Shown here: positions 34,149 to 43,700 of the stretch, in pieces | Position numbering within the stretch: the first letter of the stretch is position 1 | How the letters are laid out: every line of letters starts with the position of its first letter | DNA from: Lachnospiraceae bacterium P6A3 | GTDB taxonomy: Bacteria > Bacillota > Clostridia > Lachnospirales > Lachnospiraceae | Length of the DNA stretch: 64,000 bases | Direction: 5' to 3' | NCBI GenBank assembly: GCA_000702085.1 | Contig: JNKP01000001.1 | Location: 186,001 to 250,000, forward strand | Position numbers and translations under genes: made by a program | The notes under the pieces: generated by a model | What the model was told of the DNA's origin: nothing | The model's input: the letters and a program-made list of their open reading frames with translations, nothing else | Database searches by the model: none

Positions 34149-35273
34149 TCAAAAAAGAACATCTTTAAGGCAAATTAAGGGTTTATTTGCATCATAGTCC
34201 CAGCTGTGATGTGCGCCTCCCGCACACCATTTCTCAAATTCACATTCTTTACAGTCTTTATTCAATTCCGAAAGATGTTTTCTGAAAATTTGAAATCTGT
34301 TGTTCCAGGACTCGGTGAACGAATCTGTATTTACATTTCCGTAGATGACTTCATCTCTGGGCATAATGTCCAGGCATGCGGTAATTGATCCGTCAGCCCT
34401 TATGGAAGCCGTAAAAACTCCCGCATTGCAGAGGAACATCTTATCTCTGACATTTCCTTCAAGATCAAGTCCGAGGAAATGTGAGCAGCCGTATTCTACG
34501 GGAAAACCCGCTCTTCTTTTCTCAAGTATAAAAGAAAACAGTCTTCTCTGATCATCGGGAGTAAGGAGCATGTCGGGGTATTCCAGAGCTCGTCCTATGG
34601 GCTCAATGCCAATGACTCTCCAGGAATCCACATCAATACCGTCCACCACTTTAAAGAGCTCATCCAGCTCGGAGATGTTTTTATGATTTATTACCGTGGT
34701 TATCTGGATCGCATGGAAGAAATTCTCGTCTATGAGATTCTGAATTCCTCTCATTGCAAGCCTGTATCCGCCTTTAAGTCCTCTTTGTCTGTCATGGGTT
34801 TCTTCAAGGCCGTCTATGCTTACGGAGATGGTAGCCATTCCGCATTCTTTTAAACGATGTGCGGCTTCCTTGGTGATCAGAGTTGCATTTGAGGTCATGC
34901 CCCAGGTAAAGCCCTTTTCATGGATGTAAGAAACGATATCAAAAAAGTCCGGACGGAGCATGGGCTCTCCTCCGGTGATACATATCATGATGCGCTTTTT
35001 GTCAAAATTCTCGGAAACCTCATCTATGACTTCTTTGATCTTGTCAAAAGAAAGCCCCGTGGGAATTCCGGGCTCACATCTCGATCCGCAGTGGAAACAC
35101 TTTTCGTTACACGAGAGTGTGAGTTCAAAAAAAAGATGCCTGAGGTCAGGCCTTTCATAAAGCCTTTCCCTGACCTCAGACCTTTTATCAAGAATAGTCT
35201 TCTTAAGCTCCAGTACTTCGGGAGCTTCGGCGGAAAATTCTTTGAATTCATTAAGATTCATCGCATACCTCAT
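34149..35273 (-). CDS. radical SAM/SPASM enzyme, probable modifier of the VYGPP lipoprotein
   Basis: 374 residues. The radical SAM [4Fe-4S] motif is CNEKCFHC (C55, C59, C62), followed by the GGEPMLRPDF SAM-binding segment and SIDGLEETHD. The C-terminal SPASM domain holds CNAGVF, ACLDI, CKECEFEKWCAGG and a final CL. This is the architecture of peptide-modifying maturases such as those of sactipeptides, ranthipeptides and cyclophane-forming systems. The start shares one base with the lipoprotein stop (TAATG), so both are made together. I recall NCBI models for an rSAM/lipoprotein system in Bacteroidetes (TIGR04133/TIGR04134); whether this is that family cannot be tested here. Substrate assignment to the neighbour is inference. 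Confidence 0.85.
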   Translation of the reverse strand: MRYAMNLNEFKEFSAEAPEVLELKKTILDKRSEVRERLYERPDLRHLFFELTLSCNEKCFHCGSRCEPGIPTGLSFDKIKEVIDEVSENFDKKRIMICITGGEPMLRPDFFDIVSYIHEKGFTWGMTSNATLITKEAAHRLKECGMATISVSIDGLEETHDRQRGLKGGYRLAMRGIQNLIDENFFHAIQITTVINHKNISELDELFKVVDGIDVDSWRVIGIEPIGRALEYPDMLLTPDDQRRLFSFILEKRRAGFPVEYGCSHFLGLDLEGNVRDKMFLCNAGVFTASIRADGSITACLDIMPRDEVIYGNVNTDSFTESWNNRFQIFRKHLSELNKDCKECEFEKWCAGGAHHSWDYDANKPLICLKDVLF

Positions 35274-35665
35274 TAAGGCTCGGGCGGTCCGTAAACAGGA
35301 GCAATCGGCTGGGACAGATTGTCAGTCTCATCCGGAGCTTCGGATGTTTCTATCGAATCGTCGTATGAGAAATCTTCGGGTGGGCCGTAAACCTCCTCTA
35401 TAGGATCTTCTATATCGGGTGGAGGTCCGTAGACAGGCTCCGTCGGCACATCGATATTATTATCAAAGTATTCGGGAGGGCCATACACCGTTTCAATCGG
35501 ACCGTCTATGTCTTCCTCGTTTACAACGGGAGGTCCGTATACATCAGGCTGAGGATCATCGGGGGGACCGTAAACGTCACTGAGCGGGCATCCGGTAAGA
35601 CCAACCAGTGCTCCCGCAGCAAGAACAGATGATGCAAATGTCAGTTTTTTCTTACTTTTTTTCAT
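35273..35665 (-). CDS. lipoprotein with six VYGPP motifs, putative RiPP-like substrate
   Basis: 130 residues. A lipoprotein signal peptide ends with the lipobox LTGC (C26). The rest is low-complexity, acidic and proline-rich, with VYGPP centred on Y32, Y43, Y61, Y79, Y93 and Y125, the first four residues after the lipid and the last two residues before the C terminus. Acidic runs separate the motifs. There is no folded domain. The next gene is a radical SAM/SPASM enzyme overlapping by one base, and this gene starts 3 bases after the GGDEF-EAL stop with AGAGGA in between. The likely reading is a surface-anchored peptide with repeated tyrosine-based modification sites. The pattern is seen; the modification is inferred. 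Confidence 0.85.
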   Translation of the reverse strand: MKKSKKKLTFASSVLAAGALVGLTGCPLSDVYGPPDDPQPDVYGPPVVNEEDIDGPIETVYGPPEYFDNNIDVPTEPVYGPPPDIEDPIEEVYGPPEDFSYDDSIETSEAPDETDNLSQPIAPVYGPPEP

Positions 35666-35668
35666 AAA

Positions 35669-37345
35669 TTATCCTCTTGAAGAATAATCGGGGTTACCCA
35701 GAACTTTCTCGAATTCATCTTTAGTAAGCGGCTTGTCAAAGAAATATCCCTGGCCGCGCAGACATCCGTATTTTTTGAGGATTTCAATCTGCTCCCTGGT
35801 CTCTACTCCTTCCGCTATGGTGTTCATCCCCAGGTCTTCCGCCATGGAAATGATATGCTTCATCATGATCATGTCGCGGTCACTGATGGATTCGCTGCTG
35901 ATAAAGCTTCGGTCTATTTTGATCTCGGAAAAAGGAATATCCTTGATCATACTCATGGACGAATATCCTACACCGAAGTCATCCACGGATACATCGAATC
36001 CGGCTTTTCTGAATTCTGCCACGCACTCCGCAAGTCGTATGAGATCTGCCTCCGTCGTAGTTTCGGTAAGCTCAATGACTATGAGTGAACGCGGGACCTT
36101 ATATTCATCCACAATATTGATAACTTCATGTACGAAGTTCGGATTTCCCAAATGTTTTCTGGAGAAGTTGGTCGAAACCCTGACAGGTGTGATTCCTTTG
36201 TCCATCCAGCTTGCAATATCTTTGCAAACGGTCTCAAGCATGTAGTAGTCAAGGGAACAGATTCTGTTACTCTTTTCGAGAATCTGTATAAAAGCATCGG
36301 GAGTCAGTATCTTCTTGCCCCTGTTCCATCTGCAGAGAGCCTCCGCACCGATAAGCATATTATTCTCAAGATTAACTTTAGGCTGATAATATGCTATGAA
36401 CTCGCCCTTTACGATCGCATCTTTAAACCTTGATTCGATCTTCCTGGTATTATTGACGATGCGTACCATCTTCTCATCGTAAAGCTGAACGTTTGCGTGA
36501 TTTGTATTCTTGGCAATCAGCATCGATGCCTGTGCATAATCGATACATTCGGAAAAACTCTTTTCCTTTCCGGTGCAATGATATACTCCGCAGTAAGCAC
36601 TCATTCTGATGGTTTCCCAGAATGCGGAGTCACCGGTCATATCGGTTCCCTTCAGTATCTTAAGCAGATGATCGGTGTGTTCATGTCTTGCGACCATTAC
36701 AAAGTTATCACCGCCCATTCTGCAAAGACACTCGGGCTGTTCGAGAATTTCGGAAAGCATATTTCCGAATTTTTTGATCATTTCATCAGCTTCTGATCTT
36801 CCGATCATTGAGTTGATGCCGGATACGTTGACCAGGTTGAAAAAAATTATGGAATATTCGGAAAGCCTTTCGAGTTTTTGGATCATCGATAGTGTTTTTC
36901 CGAGATAAAAGCTGTTAAAAAATCCAAGTTCACGTTCATGGAATGTGGCGTATTCGGTGAACTCTTTCATCCTGATACGGCTTTTTAAGATTGAGATGAT
37001 GAGAAGGAATTCTCCTACAAGCTTTCTTTCCTCCTCATTCCATGTATAACCCGCAACAGGGAATATGCATACTCTGACGACATTTCCGCTGGGTACGACA
37101 GAGCGGTTCATTACATAATCGTCTTCGTTAAAACTGTCGCCCTCATATCTGACGTTAACAATGGCCGGTTCGTCACGAAGTTCGGCAGACATATCCTTGT
37201 ATTCGAAAAAAACTATCCTGCCGATCTTAAGCTCACCGATTATTTCGGCCGAAGCAGCATTATCCCTGTCTGATTCATACAGAACGATGGCCGCTTCTTC
37301 ACAGAAAAGATCATGTAATTTAACTTTAATCTTATCAATATCCAT
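35669..37345 (-). CDS. GGDEF-EAL protein of the VYGPP cluster
   Basis: 558 residues, no membrane segment. The N-terminal 150 residues are an unrecognised sensory region of GAF-like pattern. The GGDEF domain carries RMGGDNFVM, with N for the key glutamate, so cyclase activity is doubtful. The EAL domain looks complete: GAEALCRW, STNFSRKHL, IELTETTTE, SVDDFGVGYSS, IKIDRSFI, AEGVETRE, QGYFFDKP. Thus it probably is a c-di-GMP phosphodiesterase with a modulatory GGDEF. AGGAAAG lies 10 bases before ATG 37345. It is the first gene of the cluster and ends 3 bases before the lipoprotein. Confidence 0.88.
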   Translation of the reverse strand: MDIDKIKVKLHDLFCEEAAIVLYESDRDNAASAEIIGELKIGRIVFFEYKDMSAELRDEPAIVNVRYEGDSFNEDDYVMNRSVVPSGNVVRVCIFPVAGYTWNEEERKLVGEFLLIISILKSRIRMKEFTEYATFHERELGFFNSFYLGKTLSMIQKLERLSEYSIIFFNLVNVSGINSMIGRSEADEMIKKFGNMLSEILEQPECLCRMGGDNFVMVARHEHTDHLLKILKGTDMTGDSAFWETIRMSAYCGVYHCTGKEKSFSECIDYAQASMLIAKNTNHANVQLYDEKMVRIVNNTRKIESRFKDAIVKGEFIAYYQPKVNLENNMLIGAEALCRWNRGKKILTPDAFIQILEKSNRICSLDYYMLETVCKDIASWMDKGITPVRVSTNFSRKHLGNPNFVHEVINIVDEYKVPRSLIVIELTETTTEADLIRLAECVAEFRKAGFDVSVDDFGVGYSSMSMIKDIPFSEIKIDRSFISSESISDRDMIMMKHIISMAEDLGMNTIAEGVETREQIEILKKYGCLRGQGYFFDKPLTKDEFEKVLGNPDYSSRG

Positions 37346-37387
37346 TGTGATCCGGCTTTCCTGATATTTTTTTACATACTTTATGAG

Positions 37388-37416
37388 ATTTTAACATTTT
37401 TTGTTAGAATATTCAA
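37388..37416 (-). promoter_or_regulatory. sigma-A-type promoter for the VYGPP/c-di-GMP cluster
   Basis: Minus-strand TTGAAT (37411-37416), 17-base spacer, TAAAAT (37388-37393), about 43 bases upstream of ATG 37345. Confidence 0.6.
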
Positions 37417-37445
37417 AAAAATTTGTACAAATTGGTTAACAATTG

Positions 37446-37480
37446 AAAACAGGCTGCCCCTTTCGGGAACAACCTGTTTT
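37446..37480 (-). terminator. terminator after GH3 gene
   Basis: AAAACAGG/CCTGTTTT outer stem with inner CCC/GGG pairing, followed by T-rich sequence on the minus strand. It lies 35 bases after the GH3 stop. Confidence 0.7.
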
Positions 37481-37514
37481 CTAAGGATTAGTATGTGATA
37501 AACATATTAAAAAC

Positions 37515-39647
37515 TCAGGGAAGCTCGATCTCTATGGCTGAAACCTTTCTTCCGAGAAGCTTTTCACTTCTTGCATCGGGCTGCTGGCCTCCTACATATA
37601 CGACAGCTTTGCCCTTTGAAACAACAAATTTACCGTCTTTATCGAAAAGTCCGAAAGCCTCCTTAGGAAGATTTACGGATACGCTCTTCTTCTCACCGGC
37701 CTTAAGTTCAACCTTCTTAAATGCCTTCAGCTGGTAGTTGGGGGCATTTTCGAAATCACAGATCTTTACATAGACCTGAACGGTTTCTCTTCCGTCTGCC
37801 TTACCGGTATTTGCAACATCGAAATCCAGAGTGATTCCGTCATCGCCAAGAACGGTCTTGTCGGCTTTTACATCAGAATACTCATATGTGGTATATGAAA
37901 GTCCGTATCCGAAGGGATAAAGGGCATCCTTCGTCATATATCTGTATGTTCTGCCCTTCATGGAGTAATCGGTGAAATCGGGAAGCTCTTCGACGCTCTC
38001 ATAGAAAGTAACAGGGAGCTTTCCTTCGAAGTTTCTGTCGCCGAATACAGTCTCCGCAATGGCTCTTCCGCCCATTGCACCGGGATACCAGCACTGGATG
38101 ATCGCATTTATCTTATCGGCATTCTTAACGGTGATTGCAGAACCCACAAGCTGGAGAAGTACTACGGGTTTGCCGCTTGCTATTGCAACATCGAGAACTT
38201 CCTGCTGAAGTCCGGGAAGACTGAGATCCACTTTATCTCCGCTGGCAAACTCGTTACCTGCGTCTCCCTCTTCTCCTTCGATTCCCGCATCAAGTCCGAG
38301 TGCCACGAAAATGATGTCGCTGTCAGCACAAACACTCTTAACCTCGGAGATTCTGTCATCACCGGTGGAGAGTCCGCTTATCCTGTCTTTGACAAGGTGG
38401 CACGCTTCGGAGTATCTGAAATCCACATCATCTCCGAGATAATCCTCAAGTCCTTCGAGAACGGTTACGTATCTGGATGCGGTACCCTCATAATTACCTA
38501 CAAGTGCACGCCTGTTATCTGCATTGGGTCCGATAACGCCGACGGTCCTTATCTTATTCTTATCAAGAGGAAGAATGCCGTCATTTTTAAGAAGTACAAG
38601 GCTTCTTGCGGAAGTCTCAAGATTGAGTTTCTTGCTTGCCTTGGTATCAACCTGATCCATTCCGATATTGTCGAAGGCGGTCTTTTCGCCGTCGAACATA
38701 CCGAGCTTCATTCTTGTAGTGAAGAGGTTAACAAGAGCTTCGTCCAGTCTCTCCTCCTTAACCTTGCCCTGCTCTACCGCATCCTTGAGATATACAAAGA
38801 GGTCACCGCAGTTAAGGTCGCATCCGTTGTTCATTGCAAGGCTTACGGACTCTACTTCGTCGGAAGTAACCATGTGTCCGGTATGGAAATCTTTGATAGC
38901 CCAGCAGTCGGATACTACATGTCCCTTGAATCCGTACTCATCTCTCAGGATATCCTTAAGAAGAGTCTTGGAACCGCAGCAAGGCTCACCGTTTGTACGG
39001 TTATAAGCACCCATTACGGTCTCTACATTGGCTTCCTGCACGCAAGCCTTGAATGCGGGGAGATAAGTCTCACGCATATCCTGAATTGAAGCTACTGCAT
39101 TGAATCTGTGTCTTTCGGGCTCGGGACCTGAATGAACCGCAAAGTGTTTTGCACAGGCAGCCGCCTTCAAATGGTCCTCGTCATGCCCCTGAAGACCTTC
39201 TATGTATCTGACTCCGAGTCTGGAGGTGAGGTAAGGATCCTCTCCGTAGGTCTCCTGTCCTCTTCCCCATCTGGGATCACGGAATATATTTACATTGGGA
39301 GCCCAGAAAGTGAGTCCCTTATAGATATCTGTATCCGAATAACGCTGCTGCATGTTGAACTTGGCACGCCCCTCGGTGGAAACGACATCTCCAAGCTCTT
39401 CCATGAGGTCTTCGTCAAAGGTAGCGGCAAGTCCGATAGCCTGAGGAAATACGGTAGCCGTGCCGGCTCTTGCGACACCGTGAAGTGCCTCATTCCACCA
39501 GTCATATGCCTTGATTCCCAGATGCTCGATGGCAGGTGCATGATTCAAGGTCTGAGAAACCTTCTCTTCAAGTGTCATCTTGGAAACAAGTTCCTCGGCT
39601 CTTTTGCGAAATTCGCTTATTTTTGCCTCATTTTTTACAAGCTCCAT
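37515..39647 (-). CDS. glycoside hydrolase family 3 (beta-glucosidase/beta-xylosidase)
   Basis: About 710 residues. The N-terminal TIM-barrel has KHFAVHSGPEPERH and the nucleophile in VVSDCWAI (about D247). The alpha/beta sandwich (RTVGVIGPNADNR onward) and a fibronectin-III-like C-terminal domain complete the usual architecture. The YDWWNEALHGVAR stretch resembles the xylosidase/arabinofuranosidase branch. No signal peptide. ATG 39647 is chosen because GGGAG lies 6 bases upstream; the frame is open to 39758 through the promoter region. It is divergent to an AraC regulator that very likely controls it. Confidence 0.92.
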   Translation of the reverse strand: MELVKNEAKISEFRKRAEELVSKMTLEEKVSQTLNHAPAIEHLGIKAYDWWNEALHGVARAGTATVFPQAIGLAATFDEDLMEELGDVVSTEGRAKFNMQQRYSDTDIYKGLTFWAPNVNIFRDPRWGRGQETYGEDPYLTSRLGVRYIEGLQGHDEDHLKAAACAKHFAVHSGPEPERHRFNAVASIQDMRETYLPAFKACVQEANVETVMGAYNRTNGEPCCGSKTLLKDILRDEYGFKGHVVSDCWAIKDFHTGHMVTSDEVESVSLAMNNGCDLNCGDLFVYLKDAVEQGKVKEERLDEALVNLFTTRMKLGMFDGEKTAFDNIGMDQVDTKASKKLNLETSARSLVLLKNDGILPLDKNKIRTVGVIGPNADNRRALVGNYEGTASRYVTVLEGLEDYLGDDVDFRYSEACHLVKDRISGLSTGDDRISEVKSVCADSDIIFVALGLDAGIEGEEGDAGNEFASGDKVDLSLPGLQQEVLDVAIASGKPVVLLQLVGSAITVKNADKINAIIQCWYPGAMGGRAIAETVFGDRNFEGKLPVTFYESVEELPDFTDYSMKGRTYRYMTKDALYPFGYGLSYTTYEYSDVKADKTVLGDDGITLDFDVANTGKADGRETVQVYVKICDFENAPNYQLKAFKKVELKAGEKKSVSVNLPKEAFGLFDKDGKFVVSKGKAVVYVGGQQPDARSEKLLGRKVSAIEIELP

Positions 39648-39729
39648 ACATTTCTCCCTGTATTTTTTTTGATCGGAAAAATCCCCCCAAAAGCTTGATT
39701 TTATTGTATCTTTTCCTCTTTTTGGCCTT

Positions 39730-39800
39730 CCTATGATATTTTGCTCATATCCATTCACATTTTGCTTTTAATTTTCCGCAAAAAGCAATAAAATCATAGG
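39730..39800. promoter_or_regulatory. AraC-type operator repeats between GH3 and regulator
   Basis: ATTTTGCT at 39738-39745 and 39759-39766, spaced 21 bases (two helical turns). The first lies in CCTATGATATTTTGCT, which is inverted as AGCAATAAAATCATAGG at 39784-39800. The divergent promoters lie in the same 190-base gap. Confidence 0.6.
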
Positions 39801-39836
39801 TACATAAGCACTGTTCACCAAATATGAGGAAATAAT

Positions 39837-40760
39837 ATGTTACCCGTACTTGAACACGGACGAGAGACAGTTAAATATGCCGAAATCCAGGGCGTAAGAC
39901 TATACCACAATGACATTGCGGAGGATTACCCTCTTCATTGGCATACCGCAACCGAGATAATCGCACCCACGGAAAATGATTACACCATAGAGATCGGTAC
40001 GGACAAGTACACCATCAGCCCCGGTGACATTGCAGTCATCATGAGTGGTACTCTCCACAGACTCTATGCTCCCAAAAACGGAAAAAGGATCATAATCCTG
40101 TTTGACTACAGCCTTATCGGAAATGTCACCTCCCTTAACTCACTCCTCCATTCCCTTGGTGAGTGCGTTATTATCCGTAAAAAAGAAAACGAAGAGCTTT
40201 CCGAAAGACTCATGTACTACATCAATCAGACCAGCAATGAGTACGAGGCACAGAAACCCTATGCGGGTGCTGCAATCTACTCTCTCCTCATCAGATTCAT
40301 GGTGGACGTGGGAAGAAGCTGCATGGAAGAAAGAGTTCCCCAGCTCGGCAAATCTTCCGCGAAAAACAAAGAATACATCGGCAGGTTCATGGATGTATGT
40401 AACTATATATCCGAACACTGTACCGAAGATATCGATATGGATGCCCTGGCCGAAATGGCAGGATTTTCAAGATTCCATTTCGCAAGACTCTTCAAGGAGT
40501 TTGCTCATGTATCATGCTATGAGTATCTGACTCAGAAGAGAATCCTTCTTGCGGAGATGTACTTAAACCAGCCGGATCTTTCAATCCTGGATGTTGCACT
40601 CCAGTCCGGATTTAAATCTCTTTCTACTTTCAACAGAGTATTTAAGTCTTACAAGAACTGTACCCCTTCGGAGTACAGAAAGATGAACCGCCGCTACACT
40701 CCGGCACCCATCTTTGAAGAAAAAGAATCCCCCGCATCCGAAGACACAGGGGATAAATAG
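39837..40760 (+). CDS. AraC-family transcriptional regulator
   Basis: 307 residues. The N-terminal cupin sugar-sensing domain (LHWHTATEIIAPTENDYTIEIG in two parts, then SPGDIAVIMSGTLH) is followed by two C-terminal helix-turn-helix units: MDALAEMAGFSRFHFARLFKEF and SILDVALQSGFKSLSTFNRVFKSYKNCTPSEYR (in pieces). The latter is the AraC signature. GAGGA lies 7 bases before ATG 39837. It is transcribed away from the GH3 gene with operator-like repeats between them, so it probably activates the GH3 gene in response to a sugar. Its effector cannot be read. Confidence 0.93.
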   Translation: MLPVLEHGRETVKYAEIQGVRLYHNDIAEDYPLHWHTATEIIAPTENDYTIEIGTDKYTISPGDIAVIMSGTLHRLYAPKNGKRIIILFDYSLIGNVTSLNSLLHSLGECVIIRKKENEELSERLMYYINQTSNEYEAQKPYAGAAIYSLLIRFMVDVGRSCMEERVPQLGKSSAKNKEYIGRFMDVCNYISEHCTEDIDMDALAEMAGFSRFHFARLFKEFAHVSCYEYLTQKRILLAEMYLNQPDLSILDVALQSGFKSLSTFNRVFKSYKNCTPSEYRKMNRRYTPAPIFEEKESPASEDTGDK

Positions 40761-40762
40761 GA

Positions 40763-43700
40763 TCATTCGAATCTGAATGATCTCATATCAAAACAGCTTC
40801 CGGGCATGAAGACGAAAGAAACGTTCTTCATGCCTGTTTCTTTATCTATCTCAAATGCTCTCTCCGCATACTCATCACTCTGAGAAAACTCGATAACATT
40901 CCTTGCCTCATAACCGTTTTCATCAAAGAATCGTACATGAATGGTATTGGTTCCTTTGGGCGCCCTCCCGCATATGGTAACTTTGGATGTTCCCTTTTCT
41001 CCGAAATCCATTCCGGAAAAGTTAATGGTCACGTTGTTACCGATGCCTTCGACGCAGGGGGCATTTATCTTATAATCATCACCGTATATCTCATCCGCAT
41101 CCGAGGCATTAAGATTCATGAACGCTCTCTCATACTTCGTAAAAGAAAAACCTTTGACATGAACCTTGTCATAGAATTCAAATGCGATAGTATGCACGCC
41201 CCTGAGTACTGCAGGAATCTTCCAGGTATCTTCCTGATATACATTCCAGATCACGGGTTTTTGATACAGCAGTTCGGCAATAAGTTTTCCACCCTTTGAA
41301 GGAATACCGTCGTAGATCTTAAAAGGATGTTCATCCGAATCAAGTGCAAATACAGATATAGTTATCTCATCACTTCCGGCCTGTCCGAAATCTATATTTT
41401 CGAATGCAATTAGAGACCTCTCGCCCTTTGATGATGAGAATCCCATCTCATTTCCCGTTCCTACTCCGCCCTCAAAATACGAATATGAGCTTCCATAGAT
41501 AAAATCATAGGGATCTGCAAATTTTGTTCCGAGCCCTTGAACGGTAAATTCCAGTTCGGATATAACCCTGACGGATGAGGAGCCTGATTTAGACATTGCT
41601 CTTAATCTGAACGGGCCATCGCCGAGAGCTCTGACAAGAACTTCGTTTCCCGTTCCGTTTACTTCCGCTATATTAAGAGGAACTCCCTTATCCGAGACTA
41701 TTGCATATTCGATATCCTTATCAGTTGCGTTTTCCGGATATATTTTTACAGTAGCCTTTACTTCAGTGTTTTCGGGCGTAAGTTTTCTTTCACCACATAC
41801 AATCTCGAGCTTTCTGACAGGAATGTCACTGTCCTTTCCAAGATTTATTTTCCTCTCACAACAGGATTCATAAACATACTCTGTGCCCTTATCAAAGGGA
41901 GAATCCTGTGACTTTTCGCCTTGCAGACAATCAATCTCCGTTTCACATGATTTAAGGCCTTTGGCACTTACACCTATATGGACTTTACCCGCTTTTTCAC
42001 CCGCTGCGATAACAGCAAGCAGTTTTCCGTTAAATAGTCTTCTGCTCACAGCTTTGTAGGAATCGGTATCGGTGCTGTCACCGTTATCAAGGCCGACAAG
42101 CCTTCCTGCACCGGTTACCTCCACACAGACTCTGTCACTTGCATTTTTTACCGGATTACCGTCTTTATCAAGAGCCGTTATCTCCGCAAAAACAAGATCC
42201 TCGCTTCCCGAAGTAAGAGCTCCGTATGTGATATCGATCTTAAGGGATACGGAATCTCCGAAGGACCTTTCCTCACATTCCGCAACTGCCTTACCGTTAT
42301 CATAAGCAACAGCCCTGAGAACACCCTTTTCATAAGGCGCTCTGTAATTAGCGATTATATGATCTCCGCTTCCGGGTTTATGAGTAAGGTTTTGTTTTCC
42401 GAGGCTTTTACCGTTTAAAAAGAGCTCAACTTCATCGGCATTTGAGCAGACCCTGATATCTATGATCTGTCCGGGATTAAAATCCCAATAGGGGAATATA
42501 TATACAAAAGGATCATCTTTAAGACCTGTCCACGCAGACTTAAAAACATGATAATAATCCTTGGCAAAACCTGCGGTATCCAGCATTCCAAAGTACGAAT
42601 TCTTCGTATGATAAGGAGTGGGTTCTCCTATATAGTCAAAGCCCGTCCAGAGAAACTGTCCCGCTGAAAACTCCATGTCCCTGTCATCACAGATACAGCT
42701 TTCTACACTGTTTGCACCCCAGCTCGTATTACAATTTCCAAGTGAGGAACATTGCTCATCAACATCGGTAAGTTTGGTAACATCAAGAGGGAATTTGTAT
42801 ACGCCCCTGCTCTGTACAAGTGATGCGGTTTCGCTTCCGTATATTGTCCAGTCCGGATATTTCTCATGATGTTTTTTATAGATTCTCTCGGAATAATTGT
42901 ATCCAACAAGCTTCAGTACATCCGCACACCTTTGGGCACCTTCCCAGGGCAGATAATTGGATGCAAAAGTGCATACCGCATTTTTATAAGGATCGAATCT
43001 GTATACCACATCCATCAGATGCCTGACTGTGTCCGGAGCAGATTCGTCGGCATGTGCATCATAGATCTCATTACCTATGCTCCACATTATGACCGAAGGG
43101 TGATCTCTGTTTTGCTTAACCCAGCTTTCCATATCCCTCTCATGCCAATCCGCAAAGAAACGGGCATAATCATATTCGGTCTTGGGTCTGTACCACATAT
43201 CGAAATTCTCTGTCATTACAAGAATTCCCATCTCATCGCAAAGGTCCAGCACTTCAGGTGCAGGCATATTATGAGATGTCCTGAGAGCATTAACTCCCAT
43301 CTTCCTTAGAAGTACGAACTTCCTTCTCATGGCGGAAGTATTGAACGCCGCACCGAGGGAACCGAGGTCGTGGTGTTCACATACTCCGTTTAATTTCACC
43401 ACTCTTCCGTTCAGCAAAAATCCTTTATCGGGATCAAAAGCAATATCACGGATTCCGAAACGGACCTTTGTTTCATCCGTATCTTCGCCGTTATCTCCCG
43501 GTGCCGTCATTACAGCCTTAAGAGTATACAGATACGGATCGCATATGTCCCAGATATGAGGCTCCGATATAATAAAATCATTGCCGGAGATTCTTTCTGT
43601 ATTTACGACATTACCCTTGAGATCGTATATTTCATAATCAACCCGGGCGCTTGCCGCTTTATCCCCAAGAACTTCTGTCTCTATGTGAAGTATTCTTTTA

